DNA of 64,000 bases from Chrysogorgia sp. JL179-B06 (GCA_035772405.1 JAYKKM010000341.1:2283501-2347500), one strand, 5' to 3'; shown: positions 10,518-21,687, counted from the stretch's first letter. Program-made: numbers and translations. Notes: a model not told the origin generated them from the letters alone.

Positions 10518-11556
10518 CAGTACTGCTCAGAAATAACCTAACGCTGCGTTCTCATCCAGAACGCGTCGGACGCGTTCCGTTCCAGAACGATACGAAGAAT
10601 GTATACGAACTTGAGGATGAGAGTGAATGAGAGTCGGCAGTCACGCTACCTACTTAGTCTAAGTTAAAAATGCTTTAAACACGGAGCGAGCGCATAAGTA
10701 CTGAAAGTCATCGCCGAAAATCGCAAACCATAGTTGAAAAGCACCAGAGAACAATCAGCTATCCTACTGTATTCCGTGATCGGAGATTGAACGCAACACA
10801 TCAATTCGGCGATTTATAGCTTGGACTACGATTTTTCTCAACTATTTTTCGTGATGGCTTTCCGTGGCCTTCTACGTCAACCAGCAAAGAGAATATGGTC
10901 AGTGGCGGCACTACGGGTGTGCAAACGGTGCGCCGCACTGAGGCCCACGGGCCAAGGGGGGCCCATCCAAGCTCCAAACTATTAACAGACTGCACGGGTC
11001 GTCTTTATATTTTACTCAAAAGTGCTCTCAAAATTCAGGAGATGCCATTTCAGAGACCCTAAATTCAAAAAATTTCCGGCGGATAATTCCCCCAGACCCT
11101 CTACATATGTCATTACTTTGTTGCAGGGGGACCCACGTAGTGCCGCCACTAAATATGGTTGTTTTTTAACATTGACGAAACAACATCAATTATCGAAACA
11201 AACAAAGTTAAAGAGATTTTGAATGGTTTTAATTTTGAGGTTTTAATTCCTACCTCGTTTAGAATATATTTTATCTTTTGAATCTTTACTCCAACAGATT
11301 CAAAGAAATCACTCTATTTCTTACATATAACGAAAGCTTTGCTATCGTAAAATATCTCTTGTATACAGTAAATATGGCTACGAATCGGAAAATGGCGAGA
11401 ATTTCCGGATATGGCCGAACCGATCGCGACATCGATGGCCTGAAAACCGGAACGCGTTCCGGACGCAATTTTTTAACGCGTTCCGGACGCAATTTGGAAC
11501 GCATTCGGAACGCGTTCAAAACGCGTTTTTTGTTAGGTTATTTCTAAGCAGTACTG
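10518..11556. mobile_element. 1.04-kb inverted-repeat element hosting a hAT-type MITE
   Basis: CAGTACTGCTCAGAAATAAC (10518) returns inverted as GTTATTTCTAAGCAGTACTG, ending at 11556. Inside both ends lie related ACGCGTTCCGG-rich stretches (10557-10590 and 11450-11525). A second element (10900-11151) sits within it. No transposase was found; non-autonomous. Confidence 0.6.
10900..11151. mobile_element. hAT-type MITE (CAGTGGCGG ends, 8-bp target duplication)
   Basis: Begins CAGTGGCGGCACTACG and ends CGTAGTGCCGCCACTA. AATATGGT is duplicated exactly at 10892-10899 and 11152-11159. The CAG...CTA ends and 8-bp duplication are those of hAT elements. Internal text such as GATGCCATTTCAGAGACCCT resembles part of the element at 12412-12965, so the two may share an ancestor. 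252 bp, non-coding. Confidence 0.9.
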
Positions 11557-11632
11557 CAAGTCTTTAATACAGAATATCAAGTCAGCTTTGTGGTCATTGA
11601 TTGCAATATTAATATTACTTAAAAAGACATAC

Positions 11633-11709
11633 CATGACCATCATAGACCTCCACCTGAACTGCATGACTAGACTTTGGAGGTTTAAATGTAAAACGTAAT
11701 TGATAATAC
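11633..11709 (-). CDS. FAM135: FAM135 family gene, coding exon 2
   Basis: A 77-bp exon, acceptor GTTTCTAG and donor GGTCATG|GTATGT. It enters in phase 2 and leaves in phase 1. It reads YYQLRFTFKPPKSSHAVQVE then VYDGH. It aligns with the human FAM135A segment beginning [20 protein letters not shown]. Together with exon 1 it gives the FIRGYYQLR junction seen in the family. Confidence 0.9.
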
Positions 11710-11806
11710 CTAGAAACAAAACCAATAATGCATGCATCGTTATATTTCTTAAGGACCTTGGGAGTTTTTGCAGTTTATAAATGTATGTATATAGCAGAAC
11801 ACTTAC

Positions 11807-11902
11807 CCCCGAATAAAAAGATCCACATTATAAAATTTATAAAGTTCAACTAAAAATTCAATGGTTGCCTGAAGATCTCCCATTTCGGCAATAATTTCGC
11901 AG
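11807..11902 (-). CDS. FAM135: FAM135 family gene, first coding exon with start codon
   Basis: FAM135 proteins (FAM135A/B in vertebrates) pair an N-terminal DUF3657 domain with a C-terminal DUF676 serine-esterase-like alpha/beta hydrolase domain; their substrate is not established. This exon has acceptor CTGTTTTTCAG at 11903, a short 5' untranslated part, ATG at 11881-11883 and donor CGGGG|GTAAGT (phase 2). The coding part reads MGDLQATIEFLVELYKFYNV then DLFIRG. It matches the human start, with the V-E-F-x-V-E-L-x-KFYNVDLF-RG pattern, at the same distance from the Met, which fixes the start. The 5' acceptor shows that at least one non-coding exon lies upstream. The intron just upstream contains a decayed Penelope-like element. 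Eight exons joined in order give about 246 residues, the N-terminal part only. Confidence 0.93.
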
Positions 11903-11939
11903 CTGAAAAACAGAAATAAAATACTATAAGGCACACTGT

Positions 11940-13330
11940 ACATATATGGAAAACCAACACACACTGACAAATATCTGTTACTTGATTCTCACCATATACC
12001 ATAAGCAGTACGAACTTTGTTTTTGAGAGCAATAAGTTCTAAGGCAATACCATCTAGTTCCGATTCAAGGGATAGTGATCAGTGAAACCATGTATAAAGT
12101 CGAATAACTACTGTATCCTAATGATTTTCTAAAAAACTGTTTAAAACCTACAGTTACACCACCACATACAAACACTGAGAACAAAAGTTCGGTGATGGGT
12201 TTTGCGGTTGTTCTGTATATTCAAGGGATTACGGAACCAATAAAAATAATGTAGTTGGTAGTTTCAACGTAAAAGTTGCTCAAAAACCTTTCTTGACCTT
12301 GGTATTCTGTGACCTTGGGACATATTTTTGCAAATACAAGGCATTGTATTGCGAAGGAACAGAGGAAAGATGCCATTTATTCCATTCCGTACAATGACTG
12401 TGATCAGGAGTCAGGGCCGTAGCCACAGGTGCGACAAATGTAACATTTGTCGCATCAATGAATAGTGACTGATATCTGCATGATAGAACAGGGCTTACAC
12501 CACCCTGGATACGAGGTTGGACTTTCACAGGGGGGTGCGTGCGCCCACGCGCGCCCAAACTCAAAGAAGCGAATTTGAAAATAAACTGGCTTTCGAAACA
12601 GTACAACAGTTTATTAAATAGCCTGTTTGAAGCAACTGAAGGCATCTACTCAAGCATATCTCGTACCCAGGCTCATTTCTCCTCGACGTTAGAAGGACGT
12701 TGCATATGGTTACACCAAGTACGTGTCCTCCACTTGTTCCAAGTTTGTTCCCAAATTTGGAACCCCTTCCAAGTCCCCCACTCGTTCCAACCTCCACGAG
12801 TTTGCATGATTTTCGATGTATATCTATCTTGGGAGTCAGAGTAGTCTCAGAATGCCGGAAATGCCATTTTAGAGCCTCAATTTTCAAACTTTTCCTGGGG
12901 GGCATGCCTCTGGACCCCCTAGGAGAATTTGTCACACCATTGCTATCTTTGTGCCTACGGCCCTGGGAGTACATCGGTCAGACTAAACGCGCAGTTTCGT
13001 ACATGTTTAAAAGAACACCAAAAGGCTGTTTTCTTTTAACATTTTATACACCACGGTACCATCAGATACACAGTATTGTCTGGAGGCTTGGCATATCAAT
13101 AGTGCCCACTACCCATTGAATCGCAATGATGGTGGTCAGAAGCTTATTTGCATCTTGTTAATAGATAACATCATCATCGGTTCTATGAGAGTATAAATAG
13201 ATATCCAAACCTTACAACGATCACCCCTGATGAAGAAGTTATGTTCAAAAAACATTTTAGCCAGAGTACAGTAGCATCACACTATGTCTGATTTATCACA
13301 TGGTGGCATTGTGAAATTATTTGTTAATAT
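11940..13330 (+). pseudogene. Penelope-like element fragment (RT tail, GIY-YIG, 3' end)
   Basis: Decayed plus-strand Penelope-like coding sequence. Recognisable pieces are SSVMGFAVVLYIQGITEPIK near 12195, DAIYSIPYNDCDQE near 12370, and after an insertion YIGQTKRAVSYMFKRTPKG near 12972, the GIY-YIG nuclease motif region. A close relative on the opposite strand occupies 48055-49150, which allowed the frames to be read. The 3' end (13220-13330: CCCCTGATGAAG, then GCATCACACTATGTCTGATT) matches that copy. Several frameshifts; inactive. It lies just upstream of the first coding FAM135 exon. Confidence 0.75.
12412..12965. mobile_element. CAGGGCCGTAG-ended element inserted in the Penelope-like fragment
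   Basis: Starts CAGGGCCGTAG and ends CTACGGCCCTG, 554 bp. GGAGT is present on both sides (12407-12411 and 12966-12970). Removing the element and one copy restores the D-Q-E-Y-I-G-Q-T reading of the Penelope-like nuclease, as in the relative near 48470, so the boundaries are well supported. The CAG...CTG ends resemble hAT, but the duplication is 5 bp (6 with one mismatch), not 8. Non-coding. Confidence 0.85.
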
Positions 13331-13394
13331 ACTTTAATTTATAAGTTTACATAAACAATGTAAACGTACACTGTATCAATGTCCTGGTTTGGTC

Positions 13395-13780
13395 TTAAAA
13401 TGTATATATTCCAACACTAAGAACACTTGAAATTTTCATTCACCATAAATCCTTAGAACATACAATTTTATTGAGTGAAATGCCAAATATTACTTGTAAT
13501 ATACCAAATTTTTCTCCCAGCATTACTGCCATTGTGCATGTACATGAGAGCTTGTGGCTTGGCTCTAACTGGTAGGAGCACTGTGCTGGCATCGCAGGGT
13601 TGCGTGTGACAATTTCAGCCAGAGGGGCCTTGTTGTTGCATTTTTTGTAATTGGTCCCGGTTTGGTCTTAAAATGTATATATTCAAACACTCAACATTTT
13701 CCTTCACCATTAATCCTTAGAACATACAGTTTAATCAAGTAAAACGCTGGATATTACTTATATGTCAGGCCTATCACTAA
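13395..13780 (+). repeat. tRNA-derived SINE, degenerate copy
   Basis: Shares GGTTTGGTCTTAAAATGTAT, CACCATAAATCCTTAGAACA and a tRNA-like core (GGAGCACTGTGCTGGCATCG, at about 13575) with the better preserved copies at 43735-44370. The B-box region is eroded. Confidence 0.65.
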
Positions 13781-13930
13781 GAGACGCACACGTCTAAAGA
13801 ATGCGAGGCATGCCTAGAAAATTATAAATTCCGTATTTTTTATTTGTGAGTTTTGATGTATATTTTAACTAAATTATATAAATAAATACCCATTTCCAGG
13901 CAATGTTGGATGTAGCGCAATTCGACCTTT

Positions 13931-14205
13931 TCAAGGTATAGTGAATGAGTTGGTTAATTTTTGGCGGTATGTGTTGGCCACTAATAGTGTGGAGTTATGG
14001 CCCAAGATCTTGAGAGCTTGATCAATAACATCGTCCCTATCTTCTTCCTTCCACAGCTCGTCGTTGATCATACTCAGAAGCATGCTCAAAGTTGCTGAGC
14101 CGTCGGTCTGAGAGCACACTAGTAAGCATGCTGAATGCACGCTCAACGGTAGAATTAGAACCTGAAATTGTGATGATCAGTTCAGCAAGTATAGGCAGAG
14201 GTTGG
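13931..14205 (-). pseudogene. hAT transposase C-terminal remnant
   Basis: On the minus strand one frame reads PLPILAELIITISGSNSTVE then RAFSMLTSVLSDRRLS. A frameshift near the middle follows, then NDELWKEEDRDDVIDQALKI in the other frame. This is the C-terminal dimerisation region of hAT transposases (S-x-x-ER-x-FS-x-x-x-x-x-x-x-x-R-x-x-L). The catalytic domain and zinc finger are missing. A dead fragment. Confidence 0.75.
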
Positions 14206-15360
14206 GATATTCATCTTATTTGTACCGGAATACTGTATCTACCTGTTAAAACGTCACAATGTCTCGCTAGATCAGGACGAAACAAGAAAAGAACCCCCTT
14301 TCAAGAAAGTGAGAGCAGATATTTGATATCAATGTCAGTGATGATGAAGACAACGACCGACTATACTGTAAGTAGTACTGTAGTAGTAGCGATGACCAAA
14401 GTAGCAATGAAGACAGTGGCAACGATTTGAGTATTGACTTTTTAAACGGGAAAAGTTTAACTAAACTTGCGTGTACCACTGCCAATAACCGTAGGAGTAA
14501 CTATTTAAAAGAAAACTAGAAAATCATTTCTGCTATTGTTATTTGTATACGTATTGAGAAACCATTCCAAATAAAATTATTATTAACCATTGCAGTAATA
14601 TTGCTTTCTTAACTGTTTTTGAAGTACGAAAATGTTGCACGCCATTGTAAGCCTTATAGGTCATCAAAGGCATGCGAAGCTCCGCACACATGCGTTTTTT
14701 CTCAGTGATAGGCCTGATATGTATCATTAACCCTGCCTAAGGAATGACCAGCATAACCAAGTGTAGAGATAAATAATAATAAAATAAAAACTAATAAAGG
14801 AAATGATCACCAAAGATAAATATAGCTACATGTTTTTTAAAACAACTTCTCCCAACTAGCACTGTAAAGCATACGCCAAAGGATCGATCCTACCGTAGTA
14901 TAGGATCCTTACCAGTTTCCAGATTTCCAATAAATTAATCAAATCAAAACATTAACAAGTAGCTCATTTCCATAATTTTTGACATGAAACAGACAATTAG
15001 TTTGGATCTCAGTAAACTAACTGAATTTATTTGAATTTATTAATTTGTCACATAAACAGAACATACATAACAATACAATTATTACACTACATACGAAATT
15101 ACAAAAAATGTGTGACAGGAGACGGTAACAGAACAAAGTCCCAATTTACAACCATCCCCTAACATGAATGATAAATAATATTACATCATAGAAAAGCACA
15201 ACATGGCTATTACGGCGGTGTGTATGTTGGGAGTTTATCCAGGAAATGACTACAGTATGTACTTTGGATTTAAACGCCGAGATGATTGGATAAGCAGTTT
15301 TTAAAGTCCCGTGGTACTAGGAAAATATGAATTTCTAAAGAAATTTTGTATCTCTTAATC
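14206..15360. other. Non-coding stretch
   Basis: No gene supported. Frames at 14092-14485 are rich in simple codon runs and show no family signature. 15000-15130 resembles a LINE 3' tail on the minus strand (GAATTTATTTGAATTTATTA). Confidence 0.45.
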
Positions 15361-15420
15361 CAACCTCGTAACCCAGGATCTTGTCTCCACGGAGATGAGA
15401 TCCTGGGTACAAGGTTGCTA
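15361..15420. repeat. Hairpin repeat (CTCGTAACCCAGG type)
   Basis: CAACCTCGTAACCCAGGATC pairs with GATCCTGGGTACAAGGTTG, a hairpin of about 60 bp. Single-arm relatives (CTCGTACCCAGG) occur near 12660 and 26235, and a diverged one near 35935. Confidence 0.6.
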
Positions 15421-15649
15421 TTAATCCAATTTAATATATAATTCTTTCCTTTCTTTCCTTTAACTGTAAATACCTATAATATTTATTTGAATTTGTTTGA
15501 CTGTAAATAGAAAATAATGCATTCAACTTTTTAACTAGGGGTCTTAAATAAAAGCCTGTCCTGGTTTCTGGTAGGCCCCTAGACATATCAGTAATTAAAA
15601 ATAATAATGTAAATATTTTATAATTTATAATATATGGGCAAAAACATTT

Positions 15650-16010
15650 TTAAAAAAAATGTTTAGACGTTGCTTTGTAATTGTTAGGATCAACATTTCG
15701 AGTCGAGTAGTGATTAATAGTAGGAGCAAAATATTTGTTACAATCGATGTGCATAAAGCCTGATTTGAACTTGAATAACTGAACAAGATCTTTTAGTTCC
15801 CTACGGTATTGTAAAGGTAACAGACTCAAAATAAATAAATTTCGTAGCTCGTCTTTGGACATTTTCGATTAATGCCCGATGTTTAGCTGTGGGTGGTGAC
15901 AATAGGCTAGAACAGTATTCAAGATGTGGTCTAACTGAGGAGCAAAATAAAAGCTTTCTAATATTTTTATCAGTAATATCCCTAATAAGAAAGGTAAACA
16001 AGACGACCGA
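15650..16010 (-). pseudogene. LINE reverse transcriptase C-terminal fragment
   Basis: Two overlapping minus-strand frames form one product broken by a frameshift near 15820. The first reads RPHLEYCSSLLSPPTAKHRA then LIENVQRRATKFI. The second reads LLPLQYRRELKDLVQLFKFK and NHYSTRNVDPNNYKATSKHF. These are the ordered C-terminal motifs of CR1/L2-type LINE polyproteins. Its 5' side is cut by the Gypsy element. Confidence 0.75.
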
Positions 16011-17130
16011 GAAATTCGAGATTGTCGACATAGTGGACAAAATAACAAGCAAGACAAGACGAAATGTACAGCATGGGGACAATTATGTACAGTAAGAAAT
16101 GTGGAAAAAGCAACCATTTTGCCCGGAAATGTATGAGCGCACGAGAGAAGACGAATCAAGTAAATGACTATAGAAGTAGCTCAAGCGACACAGATCATAT
16201 TGACAGCATCACTGTGAAACATGAAGCGGTCAACGCCACGCAGAATACCAAGGTCTAGGAAATCTACGCCGAAATGATTGTAAACGATCACCATATCAGT
16301 TTTCATATTGATTGTGGAGCAACAGTGAATGTCCTACCGAAGAAATATGTCCCAACACACGAATTAGAACCGACGTCTAAAGTTTTACAAATGTGGAACA
16401 AAACTGAGATCAGACCGATCGGAACCGCCAGAATGAAGATCATAAATCCGAAGAATGGAAAGAAGTATAACGCTGAGTTCATGTTAGTAGAAGAGCCATT
16501 GGCACCTCTGCTTGGAGCAACCGCCATATAACGAATGATTCTCATCGAAGTCAACGCTGCAAATCCGACAAAGAAGAGATTCAAGACCAGTACTGTATAG
16601 TGACATTTTTGAAGAACTGGGAACACTACCTGGCATACAACATTTAGAAATCGACCCAGAAGTACAGCCTAGAGCGCCACCCAGAAGAGTACCAACGAGG
16701 CGCTGAAACAAGAAAGGTATCCGCTTCCGGTAATCGACGATATATTACCAGAGCTTTCAAAAGCCAAGGTGTTCACCACTGTTGATACAAGCACGATGCA
16801 AGAAATGGCTACTGGCATGTAGTCCTAGGTAAGGAATCGAGGCTCCTCGCCACTTTTGATACTCCATTTGGGAGATATAGGTGGACACGATTACCGTTTG
16901 GCCTCTGTGTAGCATCTGAAGTCTTTCAGAAACGGTTACACCAAGCACTCGAAGGTTTAGAAGGGATCTTCAGCATCGCAGATGATATCATAGTGTATGG
17001 CGCGGGAGACACCTTGGAAGAAGCCAACATTGATCACAACAAGAAGTTTGAAGCCCTTCTGCAGCAATGTAGAGCGAAAGGAATCAAGCTGAGCCACTGC
17101 GACAGTTAGTAACGCATAAAGATGCAGAAT
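15985..17130 (+). pseudogene. Ty3/Gypsy gag-pol remnant (zinc knuckle, protease, RT)
   Basis: Broken retrotransposon polyprotein. A zinc-knuckle region reads KKCGKSNHFARKC (16090). The aspartic protease reads HIDCGATVNVLPKKYVP, with Cys where Thr or Ser is usual after the catalytic Asp. After stops and shifts come the RT segments: RYPLPVIDDILPELSKAKVF (16713), then TFDTPFGRYRWTRLPFGL and IADDIIVYG (the catalytic DD box at about 16977-16998). The order protease-RT and the PFG-x-x-x-x-P-x-x-F spacing are Ty3/Gypsy. The RT stops abruptly at about 17110; integrase remains reappear at 20930 beyond the nested insertion. At least three frameshifts or stops; inactive. Confidence 0.85.
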
Positions 17131-17206
17131 GGAAATGGACCGTAGGGTGAGGCGGTTTTTATAAAAAAACGAAAACCGACCGAAAAAAACGAAAAAACCG
17201 AGTGAA

Positions 17207-20200
17207 CAGTGCCGGATTAAGGTTGCCCCGCGCTGAAAATATGCCGGGGCCCCCGCGAAAAGATAGATAGGATTAAATTATCTTCCTGGTTTCCACGCTG
17301 CCTTAAAAAGTCCCCTGCTTATAAAAAGTCCGCACCTACCGGAGCCCACCGGTTATCGAGGCCGCGCGTTTGGTGGGGCCTCGCATTCATCGGGCCCCGC
17401 ATTCATCGGGCCCCGCATTCATCGGGCCCCGCATTCATCGGGCCCCGCATTCATCGGGCCCCGCATTCATCGGGCCCCGCATTCATCGGGCCCCGCATTC
17501 ATCGGGCCCCGCATTCATCGGGCCCCGCATTCATCGGGCCCCGCATTCATCGGGCCCCGCATTCATCGGGCCCCGCATTCATCGGGCCCCGCATTCATCG
17601 GGCCCCGCATTCATCGGGCCCCGCATTCATCGGGCCCCGCATTCATCGGGCCCCGCATTCATCGGGCCCCGCATTCATCGGGCCCCGCATTCATCGGGCC
17701 CCGCATTCATCGGGCCCCGCATTCATCGGGCCCCGCATTCATCGGGCCCCGCATTCATCGGGCCCCGCATTCATCGGGCCCCGCATTCATCGGGCCCCGC
17801 ATTCATCGGGCCCCGCATTCATCGGGCCCCGCATTCATCGGGCCCCGCATTCATCGGGCCCCGCATTCATCGGGCCCCGCATTCATCGGGCCCCGCATTC
17901 ATCGGGCCCCGCATTCATCGGGCCCCGCATTCATCGGGCCCCGCATTCATCGGGCCCCGCATTCATCGGGCCCCGCATTCATCGGGCCCCGCATTCATCG
18001 GGCCCCGCATTCATCGGGCCCCGCATTCATCGGGCCCCGCATTCATCGGGCCCCGCATTCATCGGGCCCCGCATTCATCGGGCCCCGCATTCATCGGGCC
18101 CCGCATTCATCGGGCCCCGCATTCATCGGGCCCCGCATTCATCGGGCCCCGCATTCATCGGGCCCCGCATTCATCGGGCCCCGCATTCATCGGGCCCCGC
18201 ATTCATCGGGCCCCGCATTCATCGGGCCCCGCATTCATCGGGCCCCGCATTCATCGGGCCCCGCATTCATCGAGCCCCGCATTCATCGGGCCCCGCATTC
18301 ATCGGGCCCCGCATTCATCGGGCCCCGCATTCATCGGGCCCCGCATTCATCGGGCCCCGCATTCATCGGGCCCCGCATTCATCGGGCCCCGCATTCATCG
18401 GGCCCCGCATTCATCGGGCCCCGCATTCATCGGGCCCCGCATTCATCGGGCCCCGCATTCATCGGGCCCCGCATTCATCGGGCCCCGCATTCATCGGGCC
18501 CCGCATTCATCGGGCCCCGCATTCATCGGGCCCCGCATTCATCGGGCCCCGCATTCATCGGGCCCCGCATTCATCGGGCCCCGCATTCATCGGGCCCCGC
18601 ATTCATCGGGCCCCGCATTCATCGGGCCCCGCATTCATCGGGCCCCGCATTCATCGGGCCCCGCATTCATCGGGCCCCGCATTCATCGGGCCCCGCATTC
18701 ATCGGGCCCCGCATTCATCGGGCCCCGCATTCATCGGGCCCCGCATTCATCGGGCCCCGCATTCATCGGGCCCCGCATTCATCGGGCCCCGCATTCATCG
18801 GGCCCCGCATTCATCGGGCCCCGCATTCATCGGGCCCCGCATTCATCGGGCCCCGCATTCATCGGGCCCCGCATTCATCGGGCCCCGCATTCATCGGGCC
18901 CCGCATTCATCGGGCCCCGCATTCATCGGGCCCCGCATTCATCGGGCCCCGCATTCATCGGGCCCCGCATTCATCGGGCCCCGCATTCATCGGGCCCCGC
19001 ATTCATCGGGCCCCGCATTCATCGGGCCCCGCATTCATCGGGCCCCGCATTCATCGGGCCCCGCATTCATCGGGCCCCGCATTCATCGGGCCCCGCATTC
19101 ATCGGGCCCCGCATTCATCGGGCCCCGCATTCATCGGGCCCCGCATTCATCGGGCCCCGCATTCATCGGGCCCCGCATTCATCGGGCCCCGCATTCATCG
19201 GGCCCCGCATTCATCGGGCCCCGCATTCATCGGGCCCCGCATTCATCGGGCCCCGCATTCATCGGGCCCCGCATTCATCGGGCCCCGCATTCATCGGGCC
19301 CCGCATTCATCGGGCCCCGCATTCATCGGGCCCCGCATTCATCGGGCCCCGCATTCATCGGGCCCCGCATTCATCGGGCCCCGCATTCATCGGGCCCCGC
19401 ATTCATCGGGCCCCGCATTCATCGGGCCCCGCATTCATCGGGCCCCGCATTCATCGGGCCCCGCATTCATCGGGCCCCGCATTCATCGGGCCCCGCATTC
19501 ATCGGGCCCCGCATTCATCGGGCCCCGCATTCATCGGGCCCCGCATTCATCGGGCCCCGCATTCATCGGGCCCCGCATTCATCGGGCCCCGCATTCATCG
19601 GGCCCCGCATTCATCGGGCCCCGCATTCATCGGGCCCCGCATTCATCGGGCCCCGCATTCATCGGGCCCCGCATTCATCGGGCCCCGCATTCATCGGGCC
19701 CCGCATTCATCGGGCCCCGCATTCATCGGGCCCCGCATTCATCGGGCCCCGCATTCATCGGGCCCCGCATTCATCGGGCCCCGCATTCATCGGGCCCCGC
19801 ATTCATCGGGCCCCGCATTCATCGGGCCCCGCATTCATCGGGCCCCGCATTCATCGGGCCCCGCATTCATCGGGCCCCGCATTCATCGGGCCCCGCATTC
19901 ATCGGGCCCCGCATTCATCGGGCCCCGCATTCATCGGGCCCCGCATTCATCGGGCCCCGCATTCATCGGGCCCCGCATTCATCGGGCCCCGCATTCATCG
20001 GGCCCCGCATTCATCGGGCCCCGCATTCATCGGGCCCCGCATTCATCGGGCCCCGCATTCATCGGGCCCCGCATTCATCGGGCCCCGCATTCATCGGGCC
20101 CCGCATTCATCGGGCCCCGCATTCATCGGGCCCCGCATTCATCGGGCCCCGCATTCATCGGGCCCCGCATTCATCGGGCCCCGCATTCATCGAGCCCCGC

Positions 20201-20665
20201 ATTCATCGGGCCCCGCATTCATCGGGCCCCGCATTCATCGGGCCCCGCATTCATCGGGCCCCGCATTCATCGGGCCCCGCATTCATCGGGCCCCGCATTC
20301 ATCGGGCCCCGCATTCATCGGGCCCCGCATTCATCGGGCCCCGCATTCATCGGGCCCCGCATTCATCGGGCCCCGCATTCATCGGGCCCCGCATTCATCG
20401 GGCCCCGCATTCATCGGGCCCCGCATTCATCGGGCCCCGCATTCATCGGGCCCCGCATTCATCGGGCCCCGCATTCATCGGGCCCCGCATTCATCGGGCC
20501 CCGCATTCATCGGGCCCCGCATTCATCATTCACTTATACTTGGGCCCCGTGTTTTCTAGAAAAAACGCGTGAAATTAACATTGCGCAACGAGAAGGCGCG
20601 GGGCCCCAAAAAGCGCGGGGACCGGGAATAAAGGCCGCTTCTGTCATAGGGTTAATCCGGCCCTG
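17207..20665. mobile_element. hAT-type non-autonomous element carrying a 16-bp satellite
   Basis: Starts CAGTGCCGGATTAAGG and ends GGGTTAATCCGGCCCTG, so the first 14 bp pair with the last 14 allowing one mismatch. CGAGTGAA is duplicated perfectly at 17199-17206 and 20666-20673. These are hAT-type features. Non-satellite flanks are about 175 bp at the left and 140 bp at the right and share GGGGCCCC-rich text. About 91% of the 3,459-bp element is the satellite listed separately. It sits in a U- or A-rich palindromic sequence inside the Gypsy remnant. No transposase. Confidence 0.88.
17380..20527. repeat. 16-bp minisatellite, about 196 copies
   Basis: Unit CCCCGCATTCATCGGG repeated head to tail for about 3.15 kb with almost no divergence. 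The only internal variants I see are CGAGCCCC in place of CGGGCCCC at 18271 and 20191, exactly 1,920 bp (120 units) apart. The first unit is CCTCGCATTC. Each junction forms GGGCCCC, a six-base palindrome. A 1,100-codon frame crosses the array only because the unit has no stop in any plus-strand frame, and 16 is not a multiple of three, so the peptide cycles through all frames. Confidence 0.97.
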
Positions 20666-20673
20666 CGAGTGAA

Positions 20674-20925
20674 CCGGTTTTTTTAAACGCGTTCGAAACT
20701 ACAGTTAAAAAAACATGCATGACGCTACTCGCGCAAGACTTCAGTTTGAACAACAATTGTATCGATTGATTATAAACATCCTGACTACGAAGTACAAATA
20801 AATATGCAATATATAAGATAAAATTTACAATAAGATTTATAAATATCATATGTACAAATATCATAATAATATTTACAAATAACACACAAACGACTATAAG
20901 TTCTCTGCCATGAACAGAAGCTTAT
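20674..20925. other. Sequence flanking the nested element
   Basis: CCGGTTTTTTTAAACGCG mirrors the CGGTTTTTATAAAAAAAC text left of the hAT-type element (17150), suggesting that element landed in an older inverted-repeat sequence, itself inside the Gypsy element. AT-rich, no coding. Confidence 0.4.
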
Positions 20926-21290
20926 CCACTCTCAGGTTTCAGCTGTACTCGTGCCGGTGAAGAAAGAGATACACAGTTCCCATATTGGAGTACAGGGATG
21001 CTTGAGAAGAGCCCGAGAATGCATGTTTTGGCCAGGCATGAATTCTGAATTGAAAGAATATATTGCCCAATGCTCAACCAAAAGAAGTGAAAGAAAGGTG
21101 TCATCACGAGACGCCTCGATGAAAGATCTTATGAAGTCGAAACAGACAGTGCTAACTACCATCGCAACAGAGTGGATCCCTGAAACAATACCAGGGAGCT
21201 ACCAGAAGAAAACATCGAAGACACAACAAGGGAAGAAAGTTCACTCACATACCTGTATCATCAATCTCATATCATATCACGCATGATAAA
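20926..21290 (+). pseudogene. Ty3/Gypsy integrase N-terminal remnant
   Basis: Reads HSSHIGVQGCLRRARECMFW then PGMNSELKEYIAQCSTK: the H-x-x-H-x-G...C-x-x-RA-x-x-x-x-x-WPGM pattern of the integrase zinc-binding domain, with the last Cys of the HHCC set apparently lost (C-S-T-K). The DDE core is not recognisable downstream. In the same orientation as the RT remnant at 16700-17110, so very likely the same element with RNase H and connection missing. Confidence 0.8.
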
Positions 21291-21513
21291 GTATCCAATC
21301 GAGAAGACCAGCAGGATCAGCAGCAATTCAACAGTGATAAAACGAAAGACACAGACCATCAATAATTAGAAGAGAGCTTTCGTACCTCAAGGACTATGTT
21401 CATTGAGTACTGAATTGAAAACTTACAGTATATGTATACATCTATAGAGAACAAACAATTTACTATTCCGATATCAACAATCGAACAGACTTTTCCCATC
21501 GAACCTTTTCAGT

Positions 21514-21687
21514 GAAAGAAAAGGGGATGTATACGATATTAGCCTGTTAATTAGTAACTAAGTAATCCTGTTCAGATTTATGTTGTCACACGACCGGGTG
21601 TCGGGTGTCAGTCGATATTGTGCATGTCATGTAGACTGTCTAGACTGTATCGTCTCCGAATAAAGAATAAGCTTAGAAACATAACAA
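21514..21687 (+). mobile_element. Probable polypurine tract and 3' LTR of the Gypsy element
   Basis: GAAAGAAAAGGGGA (21514-21527) is a classic polypurine tract. It is followed at once by TGTATACG, a TG-starting LTR candidate, with an AATAAAG signal near 21660 and a possible CA end at about 21687. No 5' LTR was found in the window for comparison, so the boundary is inferred. Confidence 0.5.

Noticed and set aside
17370..20672. 1,100-codon plus-strand open frame (GPAFIGPRIHRAPHSS repeats)
   Set aside because: It is the translation of a 16-bp satellite whose unit lacks stop codons. The peptide cycles through all three frames, and the array lies inside a non-autonomous element.
20951..21286. Host zinc-finger protein
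   Set aside because: The H-x-x-H...WPGM pattern is the integrase zinc-binding domain of the broken Gypsy element.
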